DNA of 64,000 nt from Amycolatopsis endophytica (GCF_013410405.1 NZ_JACCFK010000001.1:2356001-2420000), one strand, 5' to 3'. Numbered from the stretch's first letter, positions 24,656-34,425 are shown. Numbers and translations: made by a program. Notes: generated by a model not told the origin, from the sequence alone.

Positions 24656-26371
24656 ATGACTGGCGAGGGTGACGAGACGCGCGGCCGCGTCGTGGGCAGG
24701 CCGTGGTTTCTCATCGGCCTGGCCCTCGCGGTCGCCGCCACGATTCCGCTGGTGCTCGCCGACGACGTCCGGTATATGCGACTGGGCATCGTCGCCGCGT
24801 TGTGGGCGGCGCTGATCGGCGCTTTCCTCGCGGTGCGGTACCGGCGCCAGGCGACCAGCACCGAAGAGGTCGTCGCGCAGGCGCAGGAGGTCTACGAGCT
24901 GGAGCTCGAACGCGAGATCGCCGCGCGGCGCGAGTTCGAGCTGGAGGTCGAGGCCGAGACGCGGCAACGGGTCGAGTCCGAGTCCCGCAGCGAGCTGGAC
25001 GCCCTGCGCGCCGAAATCGCGTCACTGCGCGAAAACCTGCAGGGCCTCTTCGGCGGCGAGGTGCTGCTCGAACGCGTCGCGCTGACCGCGCAGGCCACCC
25101 GGATGCGGGCGCTGCGCGAGGAGCAGAAGTTCGTCGAGTCGGGCACGAGCAAACCCGCGCAGCTCACCGCGGCGAAGAAGGAAGCCACCGACCGGCCGAC
25201 CGAGTTCATCGAGCGGGTGCGGGAGAAGGAGCCGGTGCGCACCGGCGTCCGCGCCACCGCCCCCGAACCGCGTCGCCCGGAACGGTCCATGGACCTGCCG
25301 CTGCGCCGGGTCGCCAACGCCGAGCCCGCCGATCCGGAGCGGACACGGGTCCAGCCCGCCGCGAAGAAGCCGGAACGCCCGCAGGCCCGTCCCGTCGAAC
25401 CGAGCCGCCCCGCGCCCAGCCGTCCCGAGCGCGTCCGCCCGGCGGCCGCGGTCCCGCCCGTGAAGCGCAAGCCGGACCCGGTGGAGCAGCCGACGCAGGT
25501 CGCGAAGGCCCTCGAACCGGACTGGACGCCGCGGGCCGAACGGTCGGCCACCGACCTCTCCGCCGCGTTCCCCACCCGCACCACCCGCCCGGTGAAGCCC
25601 GAACCCGTCCGCGCCGAGCCCCGATGGACCGAGCCGGTGCCTGCCGAGCCCGCCCGCGCCGAGCCGCGGTGGGCCGAGCCGGTGCCCGCGGAGCCGGAGT
25701 CGTCGGTCGCCGTGCCGGAGGATCACCCGGTGGTCAACGAGACGTTGCCGGTCGAGGTCCGGCGGCTGGCCCAGCAGGGCAGGCCGGGCGGACGGCGTCG
25801 GCGCGCGGAGGAGGACGAGGCGCCCGCGGGCCGCCGTCACCGCCCGGACGCGGACGAGGCGCCGCCCGGGACGCGAGTACCCGACGCCGACGAGGCGCCC
25901 CCCGGGTTGCCGCGCCTGTCGGTCGCCGGAGACGACGAGCCCGACAGCCGCCGCCCGGCCGCCGGAGCCGCGATCTCCGGTCGCCGAGCCGCCGAGCCGA
26001 ACGGGCACCGCGCCGCTGACGAGGCCCGGCCCGGCGGACCGAGCGGCCGCCGGGCAGGCGAGTCGAGTGGTTTCCGCGCCGCGGCCCGCTCCGGTGAACA
26101 GCGCGGCACCCGCGCCGACGCTGAGCCGAACGGCCACCGAGCCGCGGAGGAGGCGTCGTCGGGCCGCCGTCGCCGTCCGGAAGGCGAGGCGCCGTCCTGG
26201 GTGAGCACGGGCCGCCGCGCGAAGCCCGAGCCCGAGTCCCCGCGCACGAACAGCCGCGAGACACCGGCCGAAGACACCGGTTCCCACTCCGCGGGCCGCT
26301 CGGTGAACGAACTCCTCGCCGCGAACGGCAAGACCACCACTCCACGCCGCCGCCGCCGCGCCGAGGACTGA
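24656..26371 (+). CDS. Membrane-anchored coiled-coil protein with a long disordered tail (Rv3604c-like)
   Basis: Two transmembrane helices (about 16-36 and 43-63) lead into a charged coiled coil (about 75-135, ELELEREIAARREFELEVEA). About 400 residues then follow, rich in Pro, Arg, Glu and Ala with recurring units such as EPRWTEPVPAEPARAEPRW and DEAPPGTRVPDADEAPPG. In M. tuberculosis an Ala/Pro-rich protein occupies the same place. I believe the N-terminal part is the DUF6779 family, but this needs a profile search. A cell-envelope scaffold role would fit the architecture; that is a guess. TACGGT 7 bases before the ATG supports a leaderless start. Confidence 0.75.
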   Translation: MTGEGDETRGRVVGRPWFLIGLALAVAATIPLVLADDVRYMRLGIVAALWAALIGAFLAVRYRRQATSTEEVVAQAQEVYELELEREIAARREFELEVEAETRQRVESESRSELDALRAEIASLRENLQGLFGGEVLLERVALTAQATRMRALREEQKFVESGTSKPAQLTAAKKEATDRPTEFIERVREKEPVRTGVRATAPEPRRPERSMDLPLRRVANAEPADPERTRVQPAAKKPERPQARPVEPSRPAPSRPERVRPAAAVPPVKRKPDPVEQPTQVAKALEPDWTPRAERSATDLSAAFPTRTTRPVKPEPVRAEPRWTEPVPAEPARAEPRWAEPVPAEPESSVAVPEDHPVVNETLPVEVRRLAQQGRPGGRRRRAEEDEAPAGRRHRPDADEAPPGTRVPDADEAPPGLPRLSVAGDDEPDSRRPAAGAAISGRRAAEPNGHRAADEARPGGPSGRRAGESSGFRAAARSGEQRGTRADAEPNGHRAAEEASSGRRRRPEGEAPSWVSTGRRAKPEPESPRTNSRETPAEDTGSHSAGRSVNELLAANGKTTTPRRRRRAED

Positions 26372-26384
26372 CCGGCCACCGCAG

Positions 26385-26407
26385 TCCCCCAATGCCACAT
26401 CGGGGGA
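26385..26407. repeat. CCCCAATG hairpin, copy 2 of a dispersed pair
   Basis: TCCCCCAATG-CCA-CATCGGGGGA forms a 10 bp stem with one mismatch and the same CCA loop as copy 1 at 9075-9097. It begins 13 bases after the stop of the coiled-coil gene and may end its transcript. Confidence 0.7.
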
Positions 26408-26468
26408 ACGTCCGGCACCGCGCGGTACGTGGGTGGGGCGTGAACCAGTCACCGTAGAGTGCCGGGCT

Positions 26469-27602
26469 GTGACGGCACCACCTCGCAGGCTCACCGTGCT
26501 CCTGCCCGTGTTCGGCCTCGTCGTCCTGGCCGTGTGCGGGCTGACCCTGCTCGGCCTGGCCACCGTGCGGGTCGGGCCGATGGCGGTGGCCATCGGCGTC
26601 GCCGCGGCGCTCGTGCCCGTCGCGGTCGTCGTGGCGACCATCCTGTGGGTCGACCGCTGGGAGCCGGAACCCGCGAAGTTCCTGCTGGTCGCCTTCTTCT
26701 GGGGCGCGTGCCTCGCCGCGATCACCGCACTGCTGATCAACAACACCGCCGAAACGGTCGGCGACCTGCTCCTCGGCGAGGGCGGCGGCAGCAAGCTCAG
26801 CGCCCTCCTGTCCGCGCCGCTCGTCGAAGAGGCGGCGAAAGCTTCGTTCGTGCTGGCCGTGCTGGTGCGCCGCGCCGACGAGTTCGACGGGGTCATCGAC
26901 GGCATCGTCTACGCCGGCTTCACCGCGGCCGGCTTCGCGTTCACGGAGAACATCTACTACTTCGGCCGCGCCTTCTCCGACTACGGTTTCGGCGACCCCA
27001 CCAGCACCGGGGTGATCGCCGCGTTCGTGCTGCGCGGGGTCATGTCGCCGTTCACGCACCCGCTGTTCGCCGCGCTGACCGGCATCGGCATCGGCTACGC
27101 GGCCCGCGCGGACAGCCGCGCCGTCAAGGTCCTCGCCCCGATCGGCGGTTACCTCGCCGCCGTCCTGCTGCACGCGTTGTGGAACGGCGCGGCGGTACTC
27201 GGCGGGGCGCAGACGTTCCTCAACGTCTACTTCCTGATCATGGTCCCGATCTTCATCGCGGTCGTGCTGCTCGTGCTGCTGCAGCGTCGCCGCGAACAGC
27301 GGATCGTCGAGGCAGCCCTGCCGTCCATGGTGCGGGCGCGCTGGATCGCGCCGTCGGAGGTCGAGCTGCTGTCGACGCTGGCCGGCCGTCGCGAGTGGCG
27401 GCGGGAGGCGCGGCAGCAGTCCGGGCGAGCGGCGGCGAAGGCCGTCGCCCGCTACCAGGCGAGCGTCACCGAACTCGCGTTCCTGCGTCGCCGCACCGCC
27501 ACCGCCGGACACGAGAAACGCAGGCGGGAACTGCTGACCACCCTGCGCACCGCGCGCGCCGACGCCGTCCGGCTGGCCGGTGAAGGCAGTCAAACCGGAT
27601 GA
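26469..27602 (+). CDS. PrsW-family intramembrane metalloprotease
   Basis: The 377-residue protein has about eight transmembrane helices and the PrsW signatures: PLVEEAAKAS (the EExxK motif), DGIVYAGFTAAGFAFTENIYY, FTHPLFAALTG and LHALWNG with the putative metal histidines. PrsW in Bacillus cleaves the anti-sigma factor RsiW; substrates in actinobacteria are unknown. A basic, helical cytoplasmic tail of about 90 residues follows the last helix. TAGAGT ends 8 bases before the GTG, suggesting a leaderless message. Confidence 0.88.
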   Translation: MTAPPRRLTVLLPVFGLVVLAVCGLTLLGLATVRVGPMAVAIGVAAALVPVAVVVATILWVDRWEPEPAKFLLVAFFWGACLAAITALLINNTAETVGDLLLGEGGGSKLSALLSAPLVEEAAKASFVLAVLVRRADEFDGVIDGIVYAGFTAAGFAFTENIYYFGRAFSDYGFGDPTSTGVIAAFVLRGVMSPFTHPLFAALTGIGIGYAARADSRAVKVLAPIGGYLAAVLLHALWNGAAVLGGAQTFLNVYFLIMVPIFIAVVLLVLLQRRREQRIVEAALPSMVRARWIAPSEVELLSTLAGRREWRREARQQSGRAAAKAVARYQASVTELAFLRRRTATAGHEKRRRELLTTLRTARADAVRLAGEGSQTG

Positions 27603-27657
27603 ACCGGGTCGGGTGAAGCTGGTCACCCGCCCCCGCGCCGGGCCGCTTCCGCGAGCT

Positions 27658-27663
27658 ACCCTC
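27658..27663 (+). promoter_or_regulatory. -10 element of the pantothenate operon promoter
   Basis: TACCCT places the start near 27670, about 56 bases before the 8-codon leader frame that precedes the DUF2520 gene. Confidence 0.4.
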
Positions 27664-27725
27664 GCCCCGTCGTCCGGTACCCGCGACCAGAGCGGGACTG
27701 GAACGAGTCGAGGAGTTCTGCTGCC

Positions 27726-27752
27726 ATGAGCGTCCACAGGGGCACGCCGTGA
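27726..27752 (+). CDS. Eight-codon leader peptide coupled to the DUF2520 gene
   Basis: ATG at 27726 follows AGGAG by 10 bases and encodes MSVHRGTP. Its TGA (27750-27752) overlaps the GTG start of the next gene (GTGA). The downstream GTG has no ribosome site of its own, so it probably depends on ribosomes that finish this leader. It could simply be a coupling device. The peptide has no run of one amino acid, so classical attenuation is not evident. Confidence 0.45.
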   Translation: MSVHRGTP

Positions 27753-28642
27753 GTCGTCCGGCCAGGCTCGGCGTCGGGGTCATCTCCGCCGGCCGCGTGG
27801 GCAGCGTGGTCGGCGCCGCGCTCGCCTGCACGGGACACACCGTGGTCGCCGCGTCGGGCATTTCCGCCGCTTCACGGTCCCGCGCGGAACGCATGCTGCC
27901 CGGTGTCCCGCTGAACCCGCCGGACCGGGTCGCGACCGCCGCCGACCTCGTACTCCTGGCCGTGCCCGACGACGAACTGGCCGCGCTGGTTCGCGGTCTG
28001 GCCGCCACCGGTTCGTGGCGTCCCGGCCAGATCGTCATCCACACCTCCGGCGCACACGGCCTCGACGTGCTGGCCCCCGCGGCCGAAGCCGGTGCGCTGC
28101 CGCTGGCCCTGCACCCGGTCATGACCTTCACCGGCCGCTCCGAGGACCTGGACCGGCTGGCCGCGTGCAGCGTCGGCGTCACCGCCGCGGCGGACGACGA
28201 GATGGCGTGGAGCGTCGGCGAAGCGCTGACGGTGGAGATGGGCGCCGAACCGGTCCGCGTGCCGGAAGCGGCCCGTCCGCTCTACCACGCGGCGCTCGCG
28301 CACGGCGCCAACCACCTGATCACACTGGTCGACGACTGCGTGGACCTGTTGCGGGGCGCGGGAATCGCCAACGCCGAGCGCATGATCGGCCCGTTGCTGT
28401 CGGCCGCGCTGGACAACGCGCTGCGGCACGGCGACCGCGCGCTGACCGGTCCGGTCGCCCGCGGCGACACCGGTACGCTGCGTAAGCACCTCACCGTGCT
28501 CGAAGCCACCGAGCCCGCGGTCGTGCCCGCCTACGTCTCGCTCGCCCGGCGCACCGCGCGGCGAGCCGAATCGGCGGGGCTGCTCGAACCGGGCGCCGCC
28601 GCCGAGATCACCGAACTCCTGGAAGGGCCGGGAAACCCGTGA
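27749..28642 (+). CDS. Rossmann-fold oxidoreductase-like protein with DUF2520 domain
   Basis: The 297-residue protein starts with a dinucleotide-binding fold (GVGVISAGRVGSVVGAALACTG; the third glycine sits in GRVG). It is followed by a helical domain of the 6-phosphogluconate dehydrogenase type (PLYHAALAHGANHLITLVDD). Overall it resembles ketopantoate reductase and related dehydrogenases. It overlaps panC by 4 bases, and the same DUF2520-panC-panD-coaX order is found in M. tuberculosis (Rv3603c-Rv3600c). A redox step in pantothenate supply is a reasonable inference but unproven. Confidence 0.85.
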   Translation: MSRPARLGVGVISAGRVGSVVGAALACTGHTVVAASGISAASRSRAERMLPGVPLNPPDRVATAADLVLLAVPDDELAALVRGLAATGSWRPGQIVIHTSGAHGLDVLAPAAEAGALPLALHPVMTFTGRSEDLDRLAACSVGVTAAADDEMAWSVGEALTVEMGAEPVRVPEAARPLYHAALAHGANHLITLVDDCVDLLRGAGIANAERMIGPLLSAALDNALRHGDRALTGPVARGDTGTLRKHLTVLEATEPAVVPAYVSLARRTARRAESAGLLEPGAAAEITELLEGPGNP

Positions 28643-29523
28643 CCACACCGAAGTTCAGCCGCGGGACGCTGAACACGTACCAGACGCCCGGCGACATCCA
28701 CCGGGTCACCGCCGCGCTGCACGCGGTCGGCCGCAAGGTCGCGCTGGTGCCCACGATGGGCGCGCTGCACGCCGGGCACCGTGAGCTGATCCGCCGCGCG
28801 AAGCGGCTGCCGAACACGGTCGTCGCCGTGTCGATCTTCGTCAATCCGTTGCAGTTCGGGGAGGGCGAGGACTTCGAGGCATATCCGCGTCCGCTGGAGC
28901 GGGACCTGGCGATCCTGGCCGAGGACGGGGTGGAAATCGCTTTCGTGCCGAAGGTCGGTGACCTCTACGCCGAGGGTCACGCGGTCACCCTGCACCCGGG
29001 ACCGCTCGGCGACGAGCTGGAGGGCGCGCACCGCCCTGGCCACTTCGGGGGCATGCTCACGGTGGTGGCGAAGCTGTTCCACATCGTCACCCCCGACCAC
29101 GCGTTCTTCGGCGAGAAGGACTACCAGCAGCTGGTGCTGGTCAAGCGGATGGTGCGGGATCTCGACCTCGACGTGCGCGTGATCGGCGTGCCGACGGTGC
29201 GCGAGTCCGACGGGCTCGCCCTGTCCTCGCGCAACGTCTACCTCTCGCCCGAGGAGCGGGAGTCGGCGATGGTGCTGTCCGCGGCGCTGGTCGCCGGCGC
29301 GCACTCCGGTCCGAAGGGGGCCGACGCGGTCCTCGCCGCCGCGCGGTCGACGTTGGACGCCCGTCCGGAAGTCGCCGTGGATTATCTCGATCTGCGGGGA
29401 ACCGATCTTGGTCCCGCGCCCGTCGATGGGGAAGCACGGTTGCTGGTGGCCGCCCACGTGGGGCGGACCCGGCTGATCGACAACGTCCCGGTGACGCTGG
29501 GCGCGTCGGAGGAAGTGAGCTGA
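28639..29523 (+). CDS. panC: Pantoate-beta-alanine ligase
   Basis: The 294-residue enzyme condenses pantoate and beta-alanine with ATP. The nucleotide motifs are [12 protein letters not shown] (HIGH type) and the late [11 protein letters not shown] (KMSKS type). [13 protein letters not shown] and [10 protein letters not shown] are family blocks. The GTG start overlaps the DUF2520 stop; panD begins 2 bases after its stop. Confidence 0.96.
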   Translation: MTTPKFSRGTLNTYQTPGDIHRVTAALHAVGRKVALVPTMGALHAGHRELIRRAKRLPNTVVAVSIFVNPLQFGEGEDFEAYPRPLERDLAILAEDGVEIAFVPKVGDLYAEGHAVTLHPGPLGDELEGAHRPGHFGGMLTVVAKLFHIVTPDHAFFGEKDYQQLVLVKRMVRDLDLDVRVIGVPTVRESDGLALSSRNVYLSPEERESAMVLSAALVAGAHSGPKGADAVLAAARSTLDARPEVAVDYLDLRGTDLGPAPVDGEARLLVAAHVGRTRLIDNVPVTLGASEEVS

Positions 29524-29525
29524 CC

Positions 29526-30023
29526 ATGTACCGCACGATGCTGAAATCGAAGATCCACCGCGCGACGGTCACCCAGGCCAACCTGCACTACGTCGGGTCG
29601 GTCACGATCGACGAGGCGCTGATGGAGGCGGCGGACCTGTTGCCGGGCGAGCAGGTGTCCATTGTGGATATCACGAACGGCGCCCGGCTGGAGACCTACG
29701 TGATCCCGGGCGAGCGGGACAGCGGGGTCATCGGGATCAACGGCGCGGCCGCCCACCTGGTGCACCCGGCCGACCTGGTCATCCTGATCTCCTACGGGCA
29801 GATGGATTCCGCCGAGGCCGCCTCGTTCCAGCCGCGGATCGTGTTCGTCGACGACGAGAACCGGATCAAGCACGAGGGCGCCGATCCCGGCCACGCACCG
29901 GCTGGCTCCGGCCTGCTCAGCGGCGCGGTGCCGGTGGTGACGCCGGACCGGGAGAACCCGTTCCCGGTGGCCGAAACCGTCGACGCGGCGAAGCTCGACG
30001 CGTTGCTGCAGGCCGAAAGCTGA
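29526..30023 (+). CDS. panD: Aspartate 1-decarboxylase
   Basis: It makes beta-alanine for PanC. The proenzyme cleaves itself between Gly24 and Ser25 (YVGSVTID) to form the pyruvoyl cofactor. [15 protein letters not shown] and SYGQM are conserved. At 165 residues it is about 40 longer than the E. coli enzyme, with an unconserved acidic C-terminal tail; such tails occur in actinobacteria. In M. tuberculosis this tail region is where pyrazinoic-acid resistance changes map. Confidence 0.95.
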   Translation: MYRTMLKSKIHRATVTQANLHYVGSVTIDEALMEAADLLPGEQVSIVDITNGARLETYVIPGERDSGVIGINGAAAHLVHPADLVILISYGQMDSAEAASFQPRIVFVDDENRIKHEGADPGHAPAGSGLLSGAVPVVTPDRENPFPVAETVDAAKLDALLQAES

Positions 30024-30029
30024 CGCGCG

Positions 30030-30815
30030 TTGCTCCTGGCGATCGACGTCGGCAACACGAACATCGTGCTCGGCCTATACGAAGGCCGCGGGGACGAGGC
30101 ACGGCTCGTCGGCGACTGGCGGATGCGGACCGACGCGCAGATGACCGCCGACGAGCTGGCCCTGACCATGCGTGGCCTGCTCGGGGCGCACGCCGACGCG
30201 GTCACCGGGATCAGTGCCCTGTCCACTGTGCCCGCGGTGCTGCGCGAGATGCGGGTGATGCTCGGCCGCTACTACGCGGACGTGCCCAAGGTCGTGGTCG
30301 AACCCGGCGTCCGCACCGGTGTGCCGCTGCTGGTCGACAACCCGCGCGAGGTGGGCGCGGACCGGCTGGTGAACACGCTCGCCGCGCACCACCTGCACCG
30401 CACGGCGTGCGTCGTGGTCGATTTCGGCACCTCGACCAACGTCGATGTCATCTCGGCGAAGGGCGAGTTCCTCGGCGGCGCCTTCGCTCCTGGTATCGAG
30501 ATCTCGGTGGACGCGCTCGCCTCACGTGCGGCGGCGCTGCGCAAGGTCGAACTGGCGCGGCCGCGCTCGGTGATCGGGAAGAACACCGTGGAATGCCTGC
30601 AGTCCGGCATCGTCTTCGGGTTCGCCGGCCAGGTCGACGGTCTGGTGCGGCGGATCGTGGCGGAGCTGACCGCGCGCACCCACGAGCCGGTGACCGTGCT
30701 CGCCACGGGCGGACTGGCGCCACTGGTGATCGGCGAATCGGAGACGATCACCGAGCACGTCCCCGATCTCACGCTGCTCGGTCTGCGCCTGGCCTTCGAA
30801 CGGCAGACCCGCTAA
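30030..30815 (+). CDS. coaX: Type III pantothenate kinase
   Basis: The 261-residue ASKHA-fold enzyme phosphorylates pantothenate, the first step to Co[16 protein letters not shown], the [14 protein letters not shown] block, and [15 protein letters not shown] are typical. The start codon is TTG (30030), 6 bases after the panD stop. It ends the pantothenate/CoA operon and overlaps the convergent methyltransferase by 4 bases. Confidence 0.94.
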   Translation: MLLAIDVGNTNIVLGLYEGRGDEARLVGDWRMRTDAQMTADELALTMRGLLGAHADAVTGISALSTVPAVLREMRVMLGRYYADVPKVVVEPGVRTGVPLLVDNPREVGADRLVNTLAAHHLHRTACVVVDFGTSTNVDVISAKGEFLGGAFAPGIEISVDALASRAAALRKVELARPRSVIGKNTVECLQSGIVFGFAGQVDGLVRRIVAELTARTHEPVTVLATGGLAPLVIGESETITEHVPDLTLLGLRLAFERQTR

Positions 30816-31567
30816 CGGCGTTCGCCGCGCAGCACGGTGGTCAGGAGCGGCACGTCGAATTCGCCGCCCGCCGTGGCCGGGTTCGTCGTGAGGAATTCCA
30901 GGACACGTGTCCGTGTCCGCGCGCGTTCCTCCTTGTCCGCCACGAGCAGGTGGGAATGCGTGGCGATCGTTTCGACCAGGCTTTCGGGCGTGCGCCGGTG
31001 GGTGTGCCGGAAAGTCCGCTCCGCGAACGGGCCGAAAGCGGGGTGCTCGGTCAGCTTGGCGACCGAGCTGCCGCGCTGCGTGAAACCGGAGATCCGCGCG
31101 AATTCGGCCACCCACGGCACCGACTCGTCGTTGCCGTTCCACAGCCCGGCGACCGTGCCACCGGGCCGCAGCACGCGCGCGATCTCGGTCAGCGCGGCGC
31201 CGACGTCGAACCAGTGGAACGCCTGACCCACCAGCACCGCGTCGGCGGCGGCACCGGGCAGTGGGATGCGTTCGGCCGTGCCGTCGAGGATCGGGACGTC
31301 CGGGTGGTGCCTGCCGAACTCGGCTCGCATCTGCGCGTCGGGTTCGACTGCGGTCACCTCGACGTCGAGCGCGAGCAGGCCGTCGGTGAGTTTTCCGGTG
31401 CCCGCGGCGAGATCCACCACCCGGGTCGCGCCGGGTGGCAGCGCCCAGCGCAGAGCGTCGAGCGGGTAGTCCGGACGGTGTCGCGCGTATTCCGCGGCCC
31501 GTCCCCCGAACGAACGTGACCGGCGGGACCAGAGTTCACGTTCCGCTGCCGAAGTGGCTTCGCTCAC
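30812..31567 (-). CDS. Class I SAM-dependent methyltransferase
   Basis: The 251-residue protein has the SAM loop [12 protein letters not shown], the acidic ribose contact in [10 protein letters not shown], motif II in [13 protein letters not shown] and the post-motif [12 protein letters not shown]. The substrate is unknown. On the minus strand TAGCAT lies 7 bases before the GTG, so the message is probably leaderless. It is convergent with coaX and divergent from lysS. Confidence 0.85.
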   Translation of the reverse strand: MSEATSAAERELWSRRSRSFGGRAAEYARHRPDYPLDALRWALPPGATRVVDLAAGTGKLTDGLLALDVEVTAVEPDAQMRAEFGRHHPDVPILDGTAERIPLPGAAADAVLVGQAFHWFDVGAALTEIARVLRPGGTVAGLWNGNDESVPWVAEFARISGFTQRGSSVAKLTEHPAFGPFAERTFRHTHRRTPESLVETIATHSHLLVADKEERARTRTRVLEFLTTNPATAGGEFDVPLLTTVLRGERR

Positions 31568-31652
31568 TCGGTCGATGCTATCCGGGACATCCGCAGGTCG
31601 GTACAGGTAATCCGGTTGGCCTAGTCACCGCGCGGGTTCGTACCCTGTCCGC

Positions 31653-33164
31653 ATGACGGATTCCCCCTCCCCGGATCGCCCGGTGCCCGTTGACGACCTG
31701 CCCGAACAGATGCGGGTCCGGCGTGCCAAGCGCGATCGGCTGCTCGCGGAGGGTGCGGAACCGTATCCGGTCGACGTGCCGCGCACCCACACGCTCGCGG
31801 AAGTGCGTGCCGCGCACCCCGATCTGCCCGCCGACACGGCCACCGGCGAGATCGTCGGCGTGACCGGTCGCGTGATGGCTCAGCGCATCACCGGCAAGCT
31901 GTGCTTCGCCACACTGCGCGAGGGCGACGGCACCGAGCTGCAGGCGATGATCAGCCTCGCGAACGTCGGCGAGGAGGCGCTGGCCGCTTTCAAGGCGAAC
32001 GTCGACCTCGGTGATCACCTGTTCGTCCACGGCGAGGTCATCACCTCCAAGCGCGGCGAACTGTCGATCATGGCCGACGAGTGGCGCATGGCCGCGAAGG
32101 CGCTGCGCCCGCTCCCGGTCGCGCACAAGGAGCTGGCCGAGGAGACCCGCGTCCGGCAGCGCTACGTCGATCTGATCATGCGCCCGCAGGCACGCGACGT
32201 GGTGCGCACCCGTGCCGAGGTGGTGCGCTCGGTGCGGGAATCGTTCCACCGCCGAGGCTTCACGGAGGTGGAAACGCCGATGCTGCAGACGCTGCACGGG
32301 GGCGCCTCGGCCCGGCCGTTCGTCACGCATTCGAACGCCTTCGACATCGACCTGTATCTGCGGATCGCACCGGAGCTGTTCCTCAAGCGGTGCGTCGTCG
32401 GCGGCATCGAGAAGGTCTTCGAGATCAACCGCAACTTCCGCAACGAGGGCAGCGACTCCTCGCATTCGCCCGAATTCGCGATGCTGGAGTACTACGAGGC
32501 CTACGCCACCTACGACACCAACGCGGTGATGACGCGCGAGCTGATCCAGGAAGCCGCGCAGACCGTTTTCGGTGGTCTCGAGGTGACGCTCTCCGACGGC
32601 TCGCCCTACGACCTGTCCGGTGAATGGACGTCGCTGAGCATGTACGACTCGTTGTCGGACGCGCTCGGTGAGGAAGTGACCCCGGAAACACCCGCGGGCA
32701 AGCTGCTCGGGTTCGCCGCCGCCCGCGGTCTCGAGGTCGATCCGAAACTCGGTCACGGAAAACTCGTCGAGGAACTGTGGGAGCACCTTGTCGGTGACCA
32801 CCTGCACGAGCCGACTTTCGTGCGTGATTTCCCCATCGAGACCTCGCCGCTGACCCGGCAGCACCGCAGCAAGCCCGGTGTGGCCGAGAAGTGGGACCTC
32901 TACGTCCGCGGATTCGAGTTGGCCACCGGATACTCCGAGCTGGTCGACCCGGTGATCGAGCGGGAAAGATTGCTGGATCAGGCCCGCCAGGCCGCGGCGG
33001 GCGATAGCGAAGCGATGCGTCTCGACGAAGATTTCCTGCGTGCGCTCGAGTACGGAATGCCGCCGAGTGGTGGCGTGGGAATGGGCATCGATCGCCTGCT
33101 GATGGCCTTGACCGGTCTCGGCATCCGCGAGACCATCCTCTTCCCCCTCGTCCGCCCCGAATAA
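31653..33164 (+). CDS. lysS: Lysyl-tRNA synthetase, class II
   Basis: The 503-residue enzyme has an N-terminal OB-fold anticodon domain (about 60-150). The class II motifs are motif 1 near [10 protein letters not shown], motif 2 [11 protein letters not shown] with [10 protein letters not shown], and motif 3 [17 protein letters not shown] sits 6 bases before the ATG, a leaderless arrangement, so this essential gene seems to be read without a ribosome site. Confidence 0.97.
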   Translation: MTDSPSPDRPVPVDDLPEQMRVRRAKRDRLLAEGAEPYPVDVPRTHTLAEVRAAHPDLPADTATGEIVGVTGRVMAQRITGKLCFATLREGDGTELQAMISLANVGEEALAAFKANVDLGDHLFVHGEVITSKRGELSIMADEWRMAAKALRPLPVAHKELAEETRVRQRYVDLIMRPQARDVVRTRAEVVRSVRESFHRRGFTEVETPMLQTLHGGASARPFVTHSNAFDIDLYLRIAPELFLKRCVVGGIEKVFEINRNFRNEGSDSSHSPEFAMLEYYEAYATYDTNAVMTRELIQEAAQTVFGGLEVTLSDGSPYDLSGEWTSLSMYDSLSDALGEEVTPETPAGKLLGFAAARGLEVDPKLGHGKLVEELWEHLVGDHLHEPTFVRDFPIETSPLTRQHRSKPGVAEKWDLYVRGFELATGYSELVDPVIERERLLDQARQAAAGDSEAMRLDEDFLRALEYGMPPSGGVGMGIDRLLMALTGLGIRETILFPLVRPE

Positions 33165-33200
33165 CTTCCCGGAGACTAGTCACGGTATCGGTAACGTGAT

Positions 33201-33229
33201 TTGCATGCTGCCGTGATTCCGGGTATTAA
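33201..33229 (+). promoter_or_regulatory. Strong promoter of lsr2
   Basis: TTGCAT (33201-33206), a 17-base spacer, and TATTAA (33224-33229) make the best sigma-70-like promoter in the window. The predicted start near 33236 leaves a leader of about 73 bases ending in an ideal AGGAGG before the ATG. The region is locally AT-rich. Confidence 0.6.
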
Positions 33230-33308
33230 TGTCCTAGTCAATGGCTTCTGGTCAGGGCGCCTGCCCCTGTCCGATCATTCGCGGCCGGCCTAAAACAGGA
33301 GGAAACAC

Positions 33309-33662
33309 ATGGCACAGAAGGTGCTGGTGTCGCTCATCGACGACATCGACGGCTCGGAGGCGGACGAGACCGTCGAGTTCGGACTTGACGGCGTCTCGTA
33401 CCAGATCGACCTGTCGGCGGACAACGCCGAGGAGCTCCGTGACGCGCTGGCCCAGTACGTCGAGCACGCGCGGCGTGCCGGTGGCCGCAAGCGTGGCGCT
33501 CCGGGGCGTCCGCCGTCGGGCAAGGCGGCCGGTCGTTCCGCGTCGGTGGACCGCGAACAGAACCAGGCCATTCGCGCCTGGGCGCGCAAGAACGGGTACC
33601 AGGTTTCCGACCGCGGGCGCATCCCGTCCGAGGTCGTGGAGGCCTACCACAAGAAGAACTGA
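33309..33662 (+). CDS. lsr2: Nucleoid-associated silencer Lsr2
   Basis: The 117-residue xenogeneic silencer binds AT-rich DNA and bridges it. The N-terminal dimer domain (1-60, [20 protein letters not shown]) is followed by a basic linker and the DNA-binding domain, with the minor-groove hook RGR ([10 protein letters not shown]). The length equals other Lsr2 proteins. It is monocistronic with a strong promoter and a strong terminator, as expected for an abundant protein. Confidence 0.96.
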   Translation: MAQKVLVSLIDDIDGSEADETVEFGLDGVSYQIDLSADNAEELRDALAQYVEHARRAGGRKRGAPGRPPSGKAAGRSASVDREQNQAIRAWARKNGYQVSDRGRIPSEVVEAYHKKN

Positions 33663-33692
33663 GCGCGGTTCGGGTAAAGAGGGCGGGAGAGG

Positions 33693-33720
33693 GCCGCCGG
33701 GGATTCCCGGCGGCTTTTTT
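33693..33720 (+). terminator. Intrinsic terminator of lsr2
   Basis: GCCGCCGGG-GATT-CCCGGCGGC is a perfect 9 bp stem followed by six T. It is the clearest factor-independent terminator in the window. Confidence 0.9.
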
Positions 33721-33800
33721 CATTGACCAGCAGGTTGAACATAGTTCTATCTGGAGGAGCCATTCGCGAGCCGCTGTCGCTTTTGTTCAAGACGGCGGCC

Positions 33801-33824
33801 GCCTCCATTCGGCTGAATGGAGGC
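33801..33824 (+). promoter_or_regulatory. Perfect hairpin abutting the start codon of the TIGR03086 gene
   Basis: GCCTCCATTC-GGCT-GAATGGAGGC has 10 bp arms and a 4-base loop. The right arm holds GGAGG and touches the ATG at 33825. Folded in RNA it would hide the ribosome site; as DNA it could be an operator. Confidence 0.5.
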
Positions 33825-34406
33825 ATGACCGACCTTCGACCGATGCTGTCCACCGCGGCGGGCGAGTTCACCGCGCTCCTCCGCGTCATCGAACCTGCGC
33901 AACTCGGCAACCGGACTCCGTGCACCGAATACGACGTCCGCGGCCTGCTCAACCACCTTCTCTATTGGGGGCCGTGGCTCGAAGCGGCCCTCCGGCGCGA
34001 GCCCGCGCCGGCCGTCTCCGGCGGCGAGCGGGACGCCGATCTCACGCAGGGTGACTGGCTGGGTGAGCTGTGCACGCTTGTGGATGGACTTGTGGATGCC
34101 TGCTCCCAGCCGGGTGCGCTGGAGGGAACGGTGAAGTTCGGACCGTCCGAGTTGCCGGCCACGTCCGTCGCGGAGATGGTGCTCGGCGAGTGGGTCGTCC
34201 ACGGCTGGGACCTCGCGCGGGCGATCGGGCGGCCGTTGAACGTCGATCCGGCCACGGCGGGAGCGATGTTCACCTCGGCGCGGGCGACTGCTGAGCAGGC
34301 GCGGGAGGCCAAGGTCTACGGCCCCGAGGTGTCCTGCCCCGAGGACGCCCCCACGTTCGACCGCCTCCTCGCCCTCACCGGCCGCGACCCCGCCTGGATG
34401 GCTTGA
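33825..34406 (+). CDS. TIGR03086-family metal-binding protein (mycothiol-dependent/DinB fold)
   Basis: The 193-residue protein has the four-helix DinB/maleylpyruvate-isomerase N-terminal fold, with TPCTEYDVRGLLNHLLYW as the signature and EWVVHGWDLARA supplying further ligands. Two conserved histidines and a glutamate suit a metal site. Members are thought to use mycothiol; the substrate is unknown. The ATG at 33825 fits the family start. A hairpin containing the ribosome site directly precedes it. Confidence 0.82.
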   Translation: MTDLRPMLSTAAGEFTALLRVIEPAQLGNRTPCTEYDVRGLLNHLLYWGPWLEAALRREPAPAVSGGERDADLTQGDWLGELCTLVDGLVDACSQPGALEGTVKFGPSELPATSVAEMVLGEWVVHGWDLARAIGRPLNVDPATAGAMFTSARATAEQAREAKVYGPEVSCPEDAPTFDRLLALTGRDPAWMA

Positions 34407-34425
34407 CGGCCGGCTGTGGTGAAAG

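Noticed and set aside
33753..33825. ATT 33762 as a start of the TIGR03086 gene because GGAGGAG lies before it
   Set aside because: The extra 21 residues do not look like the family N-terminus, which fits ATG 33825 well.
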